21,178 nt of DNA from CAZJDM01 sp964544765 (lineage in GTDB: Bacteria > Bdellovibrionota_B > Oligoflexia > CAYFLR01): assembly GCA_964544765.1 (NCBI GenBank), contig CAZJDM010000073.1:1-21178 (forward strand), in the 5' to 3' direction. A model generated the notes under the pieces. It saw only the letters and a program-made list of their open reading frames with translations, ran no database searches and was not told where the DNA came from. A program made the position numbers and the translations under genes. Of this stretch, positions 1-8,612 are shown piece after piece. Numbering within the stretch: the stretch's first letter is position 1; each line of letters opens with the position of its first letter.

Positions 1-190
1 GCCAAAGGGGCTTATCCAATCCCAATTCTTTTTTCATGGCCTCATATACTTCAGGTGATGCGCCTCTTTCGCCTAATAGGACCAAAACCGGGTCTCCTGG
101 AACTAATCTGATGAGTCCAAATGCTAGAATGGTGACCCCTAAAAAGGTCACCAGTAAAATTCCCAAACGTCTTATAAAGTAGGTTGTCAT
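1..190 (-). CDS. dppB: Dipeptide ABC transporter permease DppB, N-terminal part
   Basis: This is the first 63 codons of an inner-membrane permease of the dipeptide/oligopeptide ABC importer; the rest lies beyond the left edge. Translating leftward from the ATG at 190 gives an 'RRLGILLVTFLGVTILAFGL' first membrane helix, then 'RLVPGDP', 'GERGASPE' and 'KKELGLDKPLW'. That arrangement is typical of the N-terminus of DppB/OppB permeases and closely follows E. coli DppB as I remember it. It starts 19 bases after the stop of the dppA-like gene, so the two should be cotranscribed, with dppC, dppD and dppF expected further left. The family call is firm; the exact substrate range is inferred. Confidence 0.9.
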   Translation of the reverse strand, partial: MTTYFIRRLGILLVTFLGVTILAFGLIRLVPGDPVLVLLGERGASPEVYEAMKKELGLDKPLW

Positions 191-209
191 AATTCTCTAT
201 ATCAATGAT

Positions 210-1823
210 TTATTCTAGATCAACGCCATAAAAGTTATCCCCACCAAAAGGCTCAATTTTATAACCCTTAACATTCTTACGCATACTGCGATAAACAATA
301 GAGTGGGCGATTGTTACCCAAGGAGCCTGTTCTTTAAAGATTTCTTGAGCTTGACGATATTTAATTATTCTTTTATCTTTTTTATCTATGGAAGCAGCGG
401 CTAATATTAAATCATTAAATTTCGTATTACACCACCTCGCTCGATTGGACCCTCCCTTCACGCCCGAACAACTCAAAAGATTAAAAAAGTTATCTGGATC
501 GCCATTATCCCCGGTCCATCCAAGCTGTATCATCTGTTGTTCTCCGGTTCTGGATTTAGCTAAATAAGTGGGCCAGTCATATGATACTAGTTTGACCTTG
601 ATGCCTATCTTGGCCAAATCAGATTGAATAAGTTCTCCCATCTTTTTACCATTCGGATTATAGGGTCTAGAAACCGGTAGAGTCCATAATTCAGTGGAAA
701 AGCCTTTGGAGTAGCCAGCTTGTTTCATTAATTTTTTGGCTTCTACATTTTTCTTATCGTATTTATAGTCCTTTATGTCATCATTATAGGACCATATGGT
801 AGGAGGAATGGGATTTTTAGCTACTACAGCATGATTCAAATACACTGCTTTTATATAACTTTCCCGATTTAAAGCAAGATGAATGGCTTTTCGTACCCGT
901 ACATCATTAAATGGCTTTTTTTCAACATTCATAGCTACATATCCCACATTAAGTCCGGGTCGCTGCATTACTTTTATTTTAGGGTGTTTTTTCATAGCTA
1001 CAAGGTCGACAGGTGATGGTTCGGTTATTAAATGACATTCACCTGTTTTTAGCTTTTGAAAACGAACACTTGGATCAACGGTAATGCTGAAAACCAACTG
1101 ATCTAACGGACTTCTGCCAGCCCAATAATCTTTATTTACAACATATCTAATAACCGAGTCTTTTACATATTTTTTAAAAATAAAGGGTCCTGTTCCAACA
1201 GGATAAATATCAACAAAATCGGGTTTTCCTTTTTTCATCATTTGGTCCGCGTATTCTTTGGAAAGAATACTCGCAAAATCCATTCCTAAATTAGCAACAA
1301 AAGGAGCGTACATCTTCGTAAGATAGAATACTACTGTATAATCATTAACTTTTTTTATGTCTTTGATTATGGTACCCATTTCCATTGATTCGAAATATTC
1401 GTAAGAACCTCCGCCCACCTTATGATAGGGGTGGTTTTTTAATCTCTGACGATTAAAAGAAAACAGCACATCATCAGCGTTAAAATCTCTAGTAGGGGTA
1501 AAATATTTGGTTTTGTGCCATTTGACACCTTTACGTAATTTAAAAATATAACTTAATGTCTTTTTATCAAAACTCCTTGAGATGGCCAAACCCGGTACAA
1601 TATTTGTTTCTCCACGTTTAAATTCTACCAGTCGATTATAAATTGGTCTTGAACTAGCATTAAAGGTGGTCCCATCAGTAGCTATTTGGGGATTAAAGGC
1701 GCTAGGACTCCCCTCAGAGCAATAAATTAAGGTTTTTTTCTTAGCTGCCCAAATGGAAGAACTAATAAGTGATATTGTAAGTAATACTAACAAATACTGT
1801 AAATATTTCATGATTAATTGCAT
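210..1823 (-). CDS. dppA: Periplasmic dipeptide-binding protein DppA (SBP family 5)
   Basis: Solute-binding protein that captures dipeptides in the periplasm and delivers them to the DppBC permease. A Sec signal peptide (roughly residues 1-26, a long hydrophobic stretch ending 'SSSIWA') precedes a mature part beginning 'AKKKTLIYCSEGSPSAFNPQ'. Conserved blocks follow E. coli DppA along the whole length: 'NRLVEFKRGETN', 'LRKGVKWH', 'GSYEYFES', 'MDFASILSKEYAD', 'VGTGPF', 'MPGLNVGY'-like 'RPGLNVGYVAMN', 'GWTGDNGDPDNFF' and 'QAPWVTIAHS'. The frame stays open to an ATG at 1874, but AAGGAA sits five bases before the ATG at 1823, so that start is chosen (537 residues, the usual family length). An ATG at 1811 is also possible. 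A good sigma-70-type promoter lies just upstream and dppB follows directly. E. coli DppA also binds haem and is a chemotaxis co-receptor; neither can be judged here. Confidence 0.93.
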   Translation of the reverse strand: MQLIMKYLQYLLVLLTISLISSSIWAAKKKTLIYCSEGSPSAFNPQIATDGTTFNASSRPIYNRLVEFKRGETNIVPGLAISRSFDKKTLSYIFKLRKGVKWHKTKYFTPTRDFNADDVLFSFNRQRLKNHPYHKVGGGSYEYFESMEMGTIIKDIKKVNDYTVVFYLTKMYAPFVANLGMDFASILSKEYADQMMKKGKPDFVDIYPVGTGPFIFKKYVKDSVIRYVVNKDYWAGRSPLDQLVFSITVDPSVRFQKLKTGECHLITEPSPVDLVAMKKHPKIKVMQRPGLNVGYVAMNVEKKPFNDVRVRKAIHLALNRESYIKAVYLNHAVVAKNPIPPTIWSYNDDIKDYKYDKKNVEAKKLMKQAGYSKGFSTELWTLPVSRPYNPNGKKMGELIQSDLAKIGIKVKLVSYDWPTYLAKSRTGEQQMIQLGWTGDNGDPDNFFNLLSCSGVKGGSNRARWCNTKFNDLILAAASIDKKDKRIIKYRQAQEIFKEQAPWVTIAHSIVYRSMRKNVKGYKIEPFGGDNFYGVDLE

Positions 1824-1898
1824 AAGGTTCCTTTCCAAAAAACTATTCTGGGGAAAAAAGGCAAGTAAATACAAGCACCTTTTTATTATGAATTTCTG

Positions 1899-1927
1899 AT
1901 TATCGAAGGTTTTTTTGCGAATGTCAA
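1899..1927 (-). promoter_or_regulatory. Sigma-70-type promoter for dppAB
   Basis: On the minus strand TTGACA (1927-1922) and GATAAT (1904-1899) are separated by exactly 17 bases. That is a perfect -35 and a 5/6 -10 at ideal spacing, about 76 bases before the chosen dppA start. It begins only 19 bases beyond the stop of the TPR lipoprotein gene, so dppAB can be transcribed independently of the murein/TPR genes upstream. Confidence 0.8.
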
Positions 1928-1945
1928 GGTATTTTTTATAATTTA

Positions 1946-3004
1946 CTAATTTGAGGTATCTTTATTACTTAATCTTTTAAAAATAGCCTCATGTTCCATT
2001 ACTTTCTGAGGATCATTAAGATAGGATCTATATAAGCTGGCTAAATTAAAATGTACCTCTTTGACATCTCCATAATTCTTTAGGATCGATAACCAAATTT
2101 CTTTGGCTCTTTGATACTTTTTCAAACCTTTTTGGGCTACAGCCAAATTATTGAAAGCCGCAATAAACTGTGGATCAAGCTTAATCGCTTGTTTTAAATA
2201 GGTTTCTGCTTCTAAAAAATTATCCGTTTTTAATGATAGTTCACCCAAGCAATTTAACGCCAGAACCTGATAGGGAGTATTTTTAGCTATTTTTACACTT
2301 TTTGCTAGTTTCATCAATATTTCTTTCCCTTCAGCACTTTCCGGACTCTGTTGTAATAAAATTCTGGCCCTAATAAAATTAAGGCTGTTATCTTGAGCGC
2401 TCACCTTTAAGCCTCGGCTAACAACCTTTTTTGCTAGTTCAGTACTGCCCATTTCCAAATAGATATAAGCTAAAAAAGAATATGCCATTGGATCTTCATT
2501 ATTTTCTTCCAAAATAGATTCTATTTTCTGCACAGCCAATAAAAAGGCTCCCTCTTTAAAAAGAATATATGCTTGAACCAAATCTCGTTTATTCATCAAA
2601 GTTAAATGAAATTTGGGATCTTCTTTTTGTAAAGCTTTTTCAAAATTAATAATTCGAGAAATGTTCGCTTTTGCTGATTTAAATTTTTTTCTATGTACAT
2701 CCATTAATGATAGGTTTATAAGCGCCTTAACTTTACTTTTTAATGAAGTACTTTTCTTAATCAAAATCTCTTGGTAAGACTTTTCAGATTTAATTGCACT
2801 ATCCGGCCATTTTTCAATTGCTGGTTTTTCTTTTGATACATCTGATACATCTTCTTTTTTCAATTGTTTGGGACTTGGCTCTTTTTCCTCTTTAGTTTTC
2901 TGTATTGGAGGTTGTTCAACACTACTTGAGCAAGACCACAAAACGGTTATTAACACCCAATTTACTAGTTTTGAATTAATTTTGATAAAGTAAGTCTTTT
3001 TCAC
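1946..3004 (-). CDS. TPR-repeat lipoprotein
   Basis: A 352-residue tetratricopeptide-repeat protein predicted to be a lipoprotein. The N-terminus has two lysines, a hydrophobic stretch, then 'VLWSC' followed by serines. This is a lipobox-like site with Cys25 as the lipidated residue and Ser at +2, which by the usual rule suggests the outer membrane. Trp at -2 is unusual for a lipobox. A charged Lys/Glu/Pro linker (about 30-70) leads to helical repeats; the clearest TPR units are near residues 265-330 ('AETYLKQAIKLDPQFIAAFN', 'YQRAKEIWLSILKNYGD'). The start is a GTG at 3004, inside the last 29 bases of the preceding TPR gene, with AGAGG 11 bases before it. TPR proteins scaffold protein complexes; the partner is unknown, though the neighbours suggest a cell-envelope assembly. 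The family is clear, the function is not. Confidence 0.8.
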   Translation of the reverse strand: MKKTYFIKINSKLVNWVLITVLWSCSSSVEQPPIQKTKEEKEPSPKQLKKEDVSDVSKEKPAIEKWPDSAIKSEKSYQEILIKKSTSLKSKVKALINLSLMDVHRKKFKSAKANISRIINFEKALQKEDPKFHLTLMNKRDLVQAYILFKEGAFLLAVQKIESILEENNEDPMAYSFLAYIYLEMGSTELAKKVVSRGLKVSAQDNSLNFIRARILLQQSPESAEGKEILMKLAKSVKIAKNTPYQVLALNCLGELSLKTDNFLEAETYLKQAIKLDPQFIAAFNNLAVAQKGLKKYQRAKEIWLSILKNYGDVKEVHFNLASLYRSYLNDPQKVMEHEAIFKRLSNKDTSN

Positions 3005-5915
3005 GAAACAGTTTACCTCTTATTGTTTTACTAATAGTAAGGCTCTTTTGATAAACCATTAACTTCTTACTAAGCTTATCGAGCCTTTCTTGCATTAAGG
3101 GAAAATTCTCTTTACTGACTAAACCTTTTACTTCTAAAATTGAAAGGTAATCATTATTTAAGTTTTGGTAAAGCAAGCGTAATTCTTCTTCTATTGATAT
3201 TTTATTATTTTCTTTAGCGTATAACAGGGCCTTTCCTAGCATCTCCCCCGAAATTATTTGGGTTAAATCTTTTTCTTTAGCTGTTAATTGCCTTATTCCT
3301 CTATGCTTTCTTCTAAGCACACGTCTTTTAATAAAATCCTGCCTAAAATTCTTTATCTTTTGATAATAACCTTCCACTAAAATCTTTTGTAATATCTGAT
3401 CTTGCGATAACGCCTCCTGAGTTAGGCTTTGTAACCCTGACAACAACTGATTTAAAGCTAATTTTGCTCTCTTTATTTTTTTCATCCCAAGATAACTTTT
3501 ATACTTACCTAATCGAACAATGGCTTTTTGACGATCAGTAAGTTCAAATTTGGCCGCTTTTGCATAATATACAACGGCTTTTAAATATGATTTTCCTTGA
3601 TAAAAAAGGTTACCCGTTCTAATTAATAAACTGGTACCTTTCTTTGATGAAGCAGATATAAATGATAAGTATTTTTCTAGATTGTATGCTGCCTGCAGAT
3701 ACAGGCCCAAACCTTCTTGTAGTTCAATCAATTTTTCTAGAGCAACTTTACCCTCTGGCTCTTTGGGAAACTGATTATATAGTGTTGAATATATATCCGA
3801 AGCTCTTTTAAAAAGGCATAACTCTTCATATGCTTTAGCAAGTATTGACAAGTTTTTTAAAGAAGGAGGATAATTTCGATTATATAATTTCGCCGCATAA
3901 ATAGTCTTAGAATAAAAACTATATTGCATGGCCAGTCTGACTGCATTACTTAAAAAACTCTTGGCAAACTTATGCTTAACAAAGTTTTCTGAAAATTGGA
4001 TATACATTTGAATAAGTTTCTCTATTTTCTTTTCTTGCTCAAAAATGATGGCTAATTCTTTCAAGGCTGATCCGTGAATGTTCAGCAATTCTTTAGTCAT
4101 GCCACTTTTCTGTACTGCCGTATTTTGCAATAACTTGCCTGACCAACTGAACACCTGATCAGGTTTTTTCTCCTGGATATGAGAAACTAAAAATCTTCTT
4201 ACTGAACTTTGCAATACTGGTACCGGAACATTCTCATTAAAATTTTTTGATAAGTAAATTCTAGCCCTGGAGGTTGAGCCACATTGTTCCAATACTTCTG
4301 CCGCAATTAAGTTAATTTTATATCCATCGATGTCTTTAGGGAACATCTTTTGGTAATTATCAACAGCAGATATTAGTTCTTCAGCTTTTTTAGGCAACTT
4401 TCCGGCTTTCGTTTTCTGTCTTTTTAAATCTTCCTCCATATTTTTAAATAAATTATATGTCGCCTGTACCAATATAAAAGCCACCTTTTTTTGTAATTCT
4501 TTATTTGAAAACTCTTTTATCCATCTTTTAGTCTCCATTTTTGCTTTCTGATATGAATGTCCCAAAAATAACGAGTTTATTAAAGCATAAGCTACACCTT
4601 CTTTTTTCTTTTTATATTCTTTGGGAACAGATGAATAATTATTCAATAGTCCAGAGTAAAAATTGGAGGCCAGTAAATATTTGTCTGCTCTTTTCGTTTT
4701 CAGAGCCATTTTATAATGATAATTAGCAACTTCATATCCAGCGACCCAAGCTATTTTATGCGCCTTTTCTTTTACCTTTGTATTCTTCTGCTTTGAGCTC
4801 CATACACTACCTGGCTGATAATAGTAGGCCACTTTCTGTTTATGATTCACATAACCAAATGGATCTGACAATTTTTTTAAATGTCCCAATAGCTCTAAAT
4901 GATAGCTGGGAGTATCTTCTTCATAGGGAAAGCGCCTTAGTAATGACTCATATGCGGAAATACATTTGCTGATCCTTTCTCTACCACAATTGATTCTAGC
5001 TAAAAAATAAACAATCTGAGCATTTGCGGGATAAAAATCCTTATCATCAATAATTTGATGTAATAATCTTGAATGCCCTGACTTATATAATATCACGCTT
5101 GATATCATTTCAGTCGCATGAAGAAGTTTATTATCTTGAGGATTGGACCTTAAAGTGTCTTGCTTTCTTAATAAGAATCGTACTTTTTTAAGGGCATCTA
5201 AATATAGTTTTTTCTCTAAAAACATGGCTGATGCTCTTAGAGCAGAATAGAAAAATAGATTGTTACTTTTATTTGATGGATTGATTTCTTGCAGCAGCTT
5301 CAATCCTTTAATATATTCTTTTTTGCGATAATAAATATCCGATAAAATTATTTTACCTATGTCCACATAAAAACTTGTTTCATATTTACCTATCAACTTG
5401 TTTAATTCATAAAAAGCTTCTTGGTTAGACTTCATTTGAATCAATAGAAAAGCATATTGTATTATCGCCTTTTGCCATTCAGGATGCTCTTTTGAAGCAC
5501 TAAAATAATCCAGATATGCTTGTTTAGCTTTATACAAGTCACCTTGTATGTGATAAAGTATCGCTAACTTCAAAAGAAGGCTGTTATTTTCTAATAAAGA
5601 TGTTTTAGCTCCCAACTTTGCTTTTATAACCTGAGCTTTTTCAGAAATTTGAGAAACCTCGATAACAAAGGAAAAAGGGACTTCTTTTGAAACGGCAATG
5701 TTCTTTTTCTTAGATGCTGTCCATCTATTCCATCTCTTAATAGTATTATCTAGGTAATGTTCATTATATTTAGTAAAAATTTTTCCTAAAAATCGCTCGT
5801 ATATTTTTTCATCTAGAACTGTCTCTTCATGTTTTCCACTTTTTTCTTCAGAAAAGATAATGTTCCAATTAATAGATAAAAACAAAGTAATATAAAATAA
5901 ATAAATATATCTCAA
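2976..5915 (-). CDS. Large exported TPR-repeat protein (979 aa)
   Basis: A very long helical-repeat protein with an N-terminal signal peptide or anchor (about residues 1-22, hydrophobic, ending 'NIIFS' before acidic/basic residues), so probably periplasmic. Repeats resembling TPR or Sel1-like helical hairpins run from about residue 110 to 850: 'LLLKLAILYHIQGDLYKAKQ', 'FKRASDIYSTLYNQFPKEPE', 'LGLYLQAAYNLEKYL', 'GNLFYQGKSYLKAVVYYAKA'. The C-terminus (about 880-979) is basic and probably coiled coil. The start is TTG at 5915, supported by AAGGGAG seven bases upstream; no suitable ATG is near. It follows the transglycosylase by 12 bases and overlaps the TPR lipoprotein gene, so the three are almost certainly one operon. 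Paired long TPR proteins recall the periplasmic TPR components of myxobacterial Glt/Agl machinery, but that is only a resemblance in architecture. Confidence 0.8.
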   Translation of the reverse strand: MRYIYLFYITLFLSINWNIIFSEEKSGKHEETVLDEKIYERFLGKIFTKYNEHYLDNTIKRWNRWTASKKKNIAVSKEVPFSFVIEVSQISEKAQVIKAKLGAKTSLLENNSLLLKLAILYHIQGDLYKAKQAYLDYFSASKEHPEWQKAIIQYAFLLIQMKSNQEAFYELNKLIGKYETSFYVDIGKIILSDIYYRKKEYIKGLKLLQEINPSNKSNNLFFYSALRASAMFLEKKLYLDALKKVRFLLRKQDTLRSNPQDNKLLHATEMISSVILYKSGHSRLLHQIIDDKDFYPANAQIVYFLARINCGRERISKCISAYESLLRRFPYEEDTPSYHLELLGHLKKLSDPFGYVNHKQKVAYYYQPGSVWSSKQKNTKVKEKAHKIAWVAGYEVANYHYKMALKTKRADKYLLASNFYSGLLNNYSSVPKEYKKKKEGVAYALINSLFLGHSYQKAKMETKRWIKEFSNKELQKKVAFILVQATYNLFKNMEEDLKRQKTKAGKLPKKAEELISAVDNYQKMFPKDIDGYKINLIAAEVLEQCGSTSRARIYLSKNFNENVPVPVLQSSVRRFLVSHIQEKKPDQVFSWSGKLLQNTAVQKSGMTKELLNIHGSALKELAIIFEQEKKIEKLIQMYIQFSENFVKHKFAKSFLSNAVRLAMQYSFYSKTIYAAKLYNRNYPPSLKNLSILAKAYEELCLFKRASDIYSTLYNQFPKEPEGKVALEKLIELQEGLGLYLQAAYNLEKYLSFISASSKKGTSLLIRTGNLFYQGKSYLKAVVYYAKAAKFELTDRQKAIVRLGKYKSYLGMKKIKRAKLALNQLLSGLQSLTQEALSQDQILQKILVEGYYQKIKNFRQDFIKRRVLRRKHRGIRQLTAKEKDLTQIISGEMLGKALLYAKENNKISIEEELRLLYQNLNNDYLSILEVKGLVSKENFPLMQERLDKLSKKLMVYQKSLTISKTIRGKLFREKDLLYQN

Positions 5916-5922
5916 TGCGGCA

Positions 5923-5929
5923 CTCCCTT
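5923..5929 (-). promoter_or_regulatory. Ribosome binding site that fixes a TTG start
   Basis: AAGGGAG on the minus strand lies seven bases before the TTG at 5915 and overlaps the TAA stop (5930-5928) of the transglycosylase gene. This strong site is the main reason for accepting the TTG start of the 979-residue protein. It also implies that ribosomes finishing the upstream gene can reinitiate here. Confidence 0.7.
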
Positions 5930-7100
5930 ACCTTCTTCGTTTGTATTTATTATAAGCTAAATTAAAACGAATAAAATTTTTCCGGGGAATCATCACCATA
6001 AACCCCTTTGGCAACACTTTATTATACTTATAGGCTTTTTCTAAAATATCTGGATTTAATTTAGAAAAAACTTCTCGATCTAATGATGCCAACTTCAGAA
6101 ACTTTTTTATTCTAATCGGCTTACTTACTTCTAACATTTTAAAACGAAGAGGTTGCTGGCTCTTAACATCTCCAAAATAATACTTTCGATTTCGATAAAC
6201 ATGACGTGCCGCTGCAAATTCGGCAAAGAAATTTTGAGAAGCAAAGCCAAACGAAGGAGACTTATAATTTCTCAATATTACCGCAAAATCCTTAGTTCCC
6301 AAAGTTTTAATCGCTCTTTTCATGCCATTAAGACCATGATTATATGCTGTAATTGCTATTGGCCATGAACCAGTTTTCTCAAAATTATATCTTAAAAGCT
6401 TAGCTGCGGCAAATGTAGCTTTTATAGGAGAGTTTCGTTCATCAAAATAACTATCGATTCTTAAATATCTGCGTCCTGTAGTTCTAATAAATTGCCAAAC
6501 ACCAGACGCTCCTGCTTTGCTTCTAGCACGAATATTAAACATAGATTCTACAAAAGGAAGACAACTGATTTCCATTGGGACACCTTTACTTTCAAAGATT
6601 ATTTTTATTTTTTCCATGTATTGTCCCGAGGTTCGGATCGCTTCAATAAAAGTTTCTCTCATTCCCTGTTGACTGCGCATATAAATAACTTGCTGACAAT
6701 TACGACTGAAAAAAGTTGTTCCCATATACTGTTCATATAAACGAACAATATTACGCTCCTCATATGTTTTTAATGGCTGTCCGGCACAAACCTTCTGACG
6801 AACATTATTGACCAGTTTGAAATAATAGTCCTTTTCTCTTTGTAACTCGTAATCTTTTACCGAATATTTTTTTTTATTTAGAATCATTTGGGCATATTTT
6901 GATCGTATACCACCCACTATTCGAAAAATAATGTAAGGTCTATCTTTATCATGAATTACTTGTTGATTACGGTTATACTTGGTATAGATATCTACCCAAA
7001 ATTGAGTTCTTCTTTTAAGCGGATCCCTATATAAAACCCCCATCAATGCAGAGTCTGTGAAAATAATAAACATTAGACTCCAAAGAATTCTTGGGGTCAT
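5928..7100 (-). CDS. Membrane-bound lytic transglycosylase, MltD-like (GH23/SLT)
   Basis: Cleaves the MurNAc-GlcNAc glycosidic bond of peptidoglycan to give 1,6-anhydro ends, in the periplasm. The SLT domain occupies roughly residues 165-310. The block 'LPFVESMFN' carries the catalytic Glu (about 185), followed by 'SKAGASGVWQF', the family signature after the catalytic residue, and 'TAYNHG' (about 251-256), the substrate-groove motif. The C-terminal ~60 residues ('FLKLASLDREVFSKLNPD' then 'LPKGFMVMIP') match the linker/LysM-like end seen in MltD proteins, although no full LysM repeat is evident. A short hydrophobic N-terminus (about 4-23) is a signal peptide or anchor, without a clear lipobox. 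ATG at 7100 has AAGGA nine bases upstream. It lies 21 bases after dacB and 12 before the large TPR gene. 390 residues is short for MltD. Confidence 0.88.
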   Translation of the reverse strand: MTPRILWSLMFIIFTDSALMGVLYRDPLKRRTQFWVDIYTKYNRNQQVIHDKDRPYIIFRIVGGIRSKYAQMILNKKKYSVKDYELQREKDYYFKLVNNVRQKVCAGQPLKTYEERNIVRLYEQYMGTTFFSRNCQQVIYMRSQQGMRETFIEAIRTSGQYMEKIKIIFESKGVPMEISCLPFVESMFNIRARSKAGASGVWQFIRTTGRRYLRIDSYFDERNSPIKATFAAAKLLRYNFEKTGSWPIAITAYNHGLNGMKRAIKTLGTKDFAVILRNYKSPSFGFASQNFFAEFAAARHVYRNRKYYFGDVKSQQPLRFKMLEVSKPIRIKKFLKLASLDREVFSKLNPDILEKAYKYNKVLPKGFMVMIPRKNFIRFNLAYNKYKRRR

Positions 7101-7121
7101 AAAAGGTTTTCCTTGAAAGAG

Positions 7122-8561
7122 CTATAAATTTGTTAATAAAGTTGCCAACTTATCTATAAAATCTCTAGCTTTCCACGCTGGTGACTTTATTTGGTCCGCT
7201 ATTATTGAAAACGCTAATACTTCACCACCCTTAGTATAAACAAATCCCGATAGTGCTTGTGTCCTAGACAGCATGCCTGTTTTTACTCTGAACAATCGTT
7301 CTGTCTTAGTTCCCTTAAATCGGCTTTTAACGGTTCCATCTACCTTGGAAATACTTAAAGAAGATATTGCTTCACTGGCAACTGGAAAATGATTCCAGGT
7401 ATATACCAGAATATTAGTCAAATAGTTAGCTGAAAGACGGTTTTTATATGATAAGCCCGAACCACTATTTATTATAACTTCTTTAGGTAAACCAACTGTC
7501 TTTTTTAAATACTCTGTTAATAAGCTAGTACCTCCTCTAAAAGTCCCCGGAGGAGCATTTGTTAGAGCATCTAAAGATTTGGTCAACTGGTCTGCAATAA
7601 AATTATTACTATACTTATTCATTTTTCTAACAATCCTATCAAGAGCTTCTGAATGATGAGTATGTAAGAGAAAGCTCTGACTGACATCTACCTCGCCTTG
7701 AATAATGTGTTTATTTTGTAGTGTTATTCCTTCTTTAAGGAGTAAAGAAACAAGAGCTTTACCAAAGTAATCCGAAACATGGGTAATATTCACATATTCT
7801 TGGTGAGGCTTAGGGTAATTGATAGGTATTCGACCTTTGAAAACAATTACATTTTCTTTTTCATTCAATCGAACGATATTAAATCTTAAATCAGGTACTT
7901 CTCCCCTAAAAGGGTGCGTCGTCTTGATCTTATTTACAACTCTAAGACCCTTAACTTGCCAATTTGGTTTAATAACAGCTTTATCTAAAATCTTCTTACC
8001 TGGTAATATAGTAAAACTAAGGCTGTTAAAATTTAATGATAAAGCATTTGTTTCAGCGTTATATGGATCAGAAGTAAAAATAATTTGATTGAATGGATTT
8101 CTTTTATGTCTATCAAAAAATAGATTGTCAATTATTACAGGCCCTTTTATTCCCCAAACACCCTTAAGCTTGAGTTGCTTTGCTATTAACCATATTCTTT
8201 CTTCTGTTAATACTGGATCTCCATAACCTTTGATATACAGAGGGCCCTCAACAAAGCCTTGCCGAGGTCTATTATCACTATATAATTCAGTGATAAAACG
8301 ATACTCAGGACCCAAGATCCCCAATGAAACCAATCCCGTGATTAATTTCACATTTGAGGCAGTATTTAAAAACAAATCTCCATGATGTTGGAATTTCAAC
8401 CTTCCAGTTTTAATTTTACGTACAGATATTGCAACATTTTTGGCAGGAAATACTCTTATTTCTTTTTTTAGAATTCTATTTATTTCAGTTACAGCTTTAC
8501 CTGAACTGGAAAACCATAATAAAGAAACTGCTATTAAGAAAATTACCTCTTTTGTCCACAT
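7122..8561 (-). CDS. dacB: D-Ala-D-Ala carboxypeptidase/endopeptidase (PBP4, DacB family)
   Basis: Penicillin-binding protein of the S13 family, which removes the terminal D-Ala from murein peptides and opens D-Ala-mDAP crosslinks in the periplasm. All three active-site motifs are visible: SxxK as S69-N-V-K72 in 'NTASNVKLITG', SxN as S318-N-N320 in 'KYSNNFIADQL', and K427-T-G in 'RVKTGMLS'. The family block 'INSGSGLSYKNRLS' sits between the last two. The long insert between motifs 1 and 2 (about 245 residues) is characteristic of PBP4-type enzymes, and 479 residues is the usual length. A signal peptide (about 1-23) is present. The ATG at 8561 has no good Shine-Dalgarno sequence; instead the sequence before it repeats TTACCAT twice. 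It is followed at 21 bases by the transglycosylase gene, forming a murein-remodelling pair. Confidence 0.93.
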   Translation of the reverse strand: MWTKEVIFLIAVSLLWFSSSGKAVTEINRILKKEIRVFPAKNVAISVRKIKTGRLKFQHHGDLFLNTASNVKLITGLVSLGILGPEYRFITELYSDNRPRQGFVEGPLYIKGYGDPVLTEERIWLIAKQLKLKGVWGIKGPVIIDNLFFDRHKRNPFNQIIFTSDPYNAETNALSLNFNSLSFTILPGKKILDKAVIKPNWQVKGLRVVNKIKTTHPFRGEVPDLRFNIVRLNEKENVIVFKGRIPINYPKPHQEYVNITHVSDYFGKALVSLLLKEGITLQNKHIIQGEVDVSQSFLLHTHHSEALDRIVRKMNKYSNNFIADQLTKSLDALTNAPPGTFRGGTSLLTEYLKKTVGLPKEVIINSGSGLSYKNRLSANYLTNILVYTWNHFPVASEAISSLSISKVDGTVKSRFKGTKTERLFRVKTGMLSRTQALSGFVYTKGGEVLAFSIIADQIKSPAWKARDFIDKLATLLTNL

Positions 8562-8612
8562 AATGGTAATATTATGGTAACAGTGAATTGGGGGAAATGC
8601 AAGGACTCAAGG

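Noticed and set aside
4541..4972. Plus-strand open frames inside the large TPR gene.
   Set aside because: They are short, lack ribosome sites and lie opposite an intact 979-codon gene; they are shadow frames.
8562..8580. A TTACCAT direct repeat before dacB as an operator or promoter.
   Set aside because: Only two short copies, with no -35/-10 pair at good spacing. It is mentioned with the gene but not called as a site.
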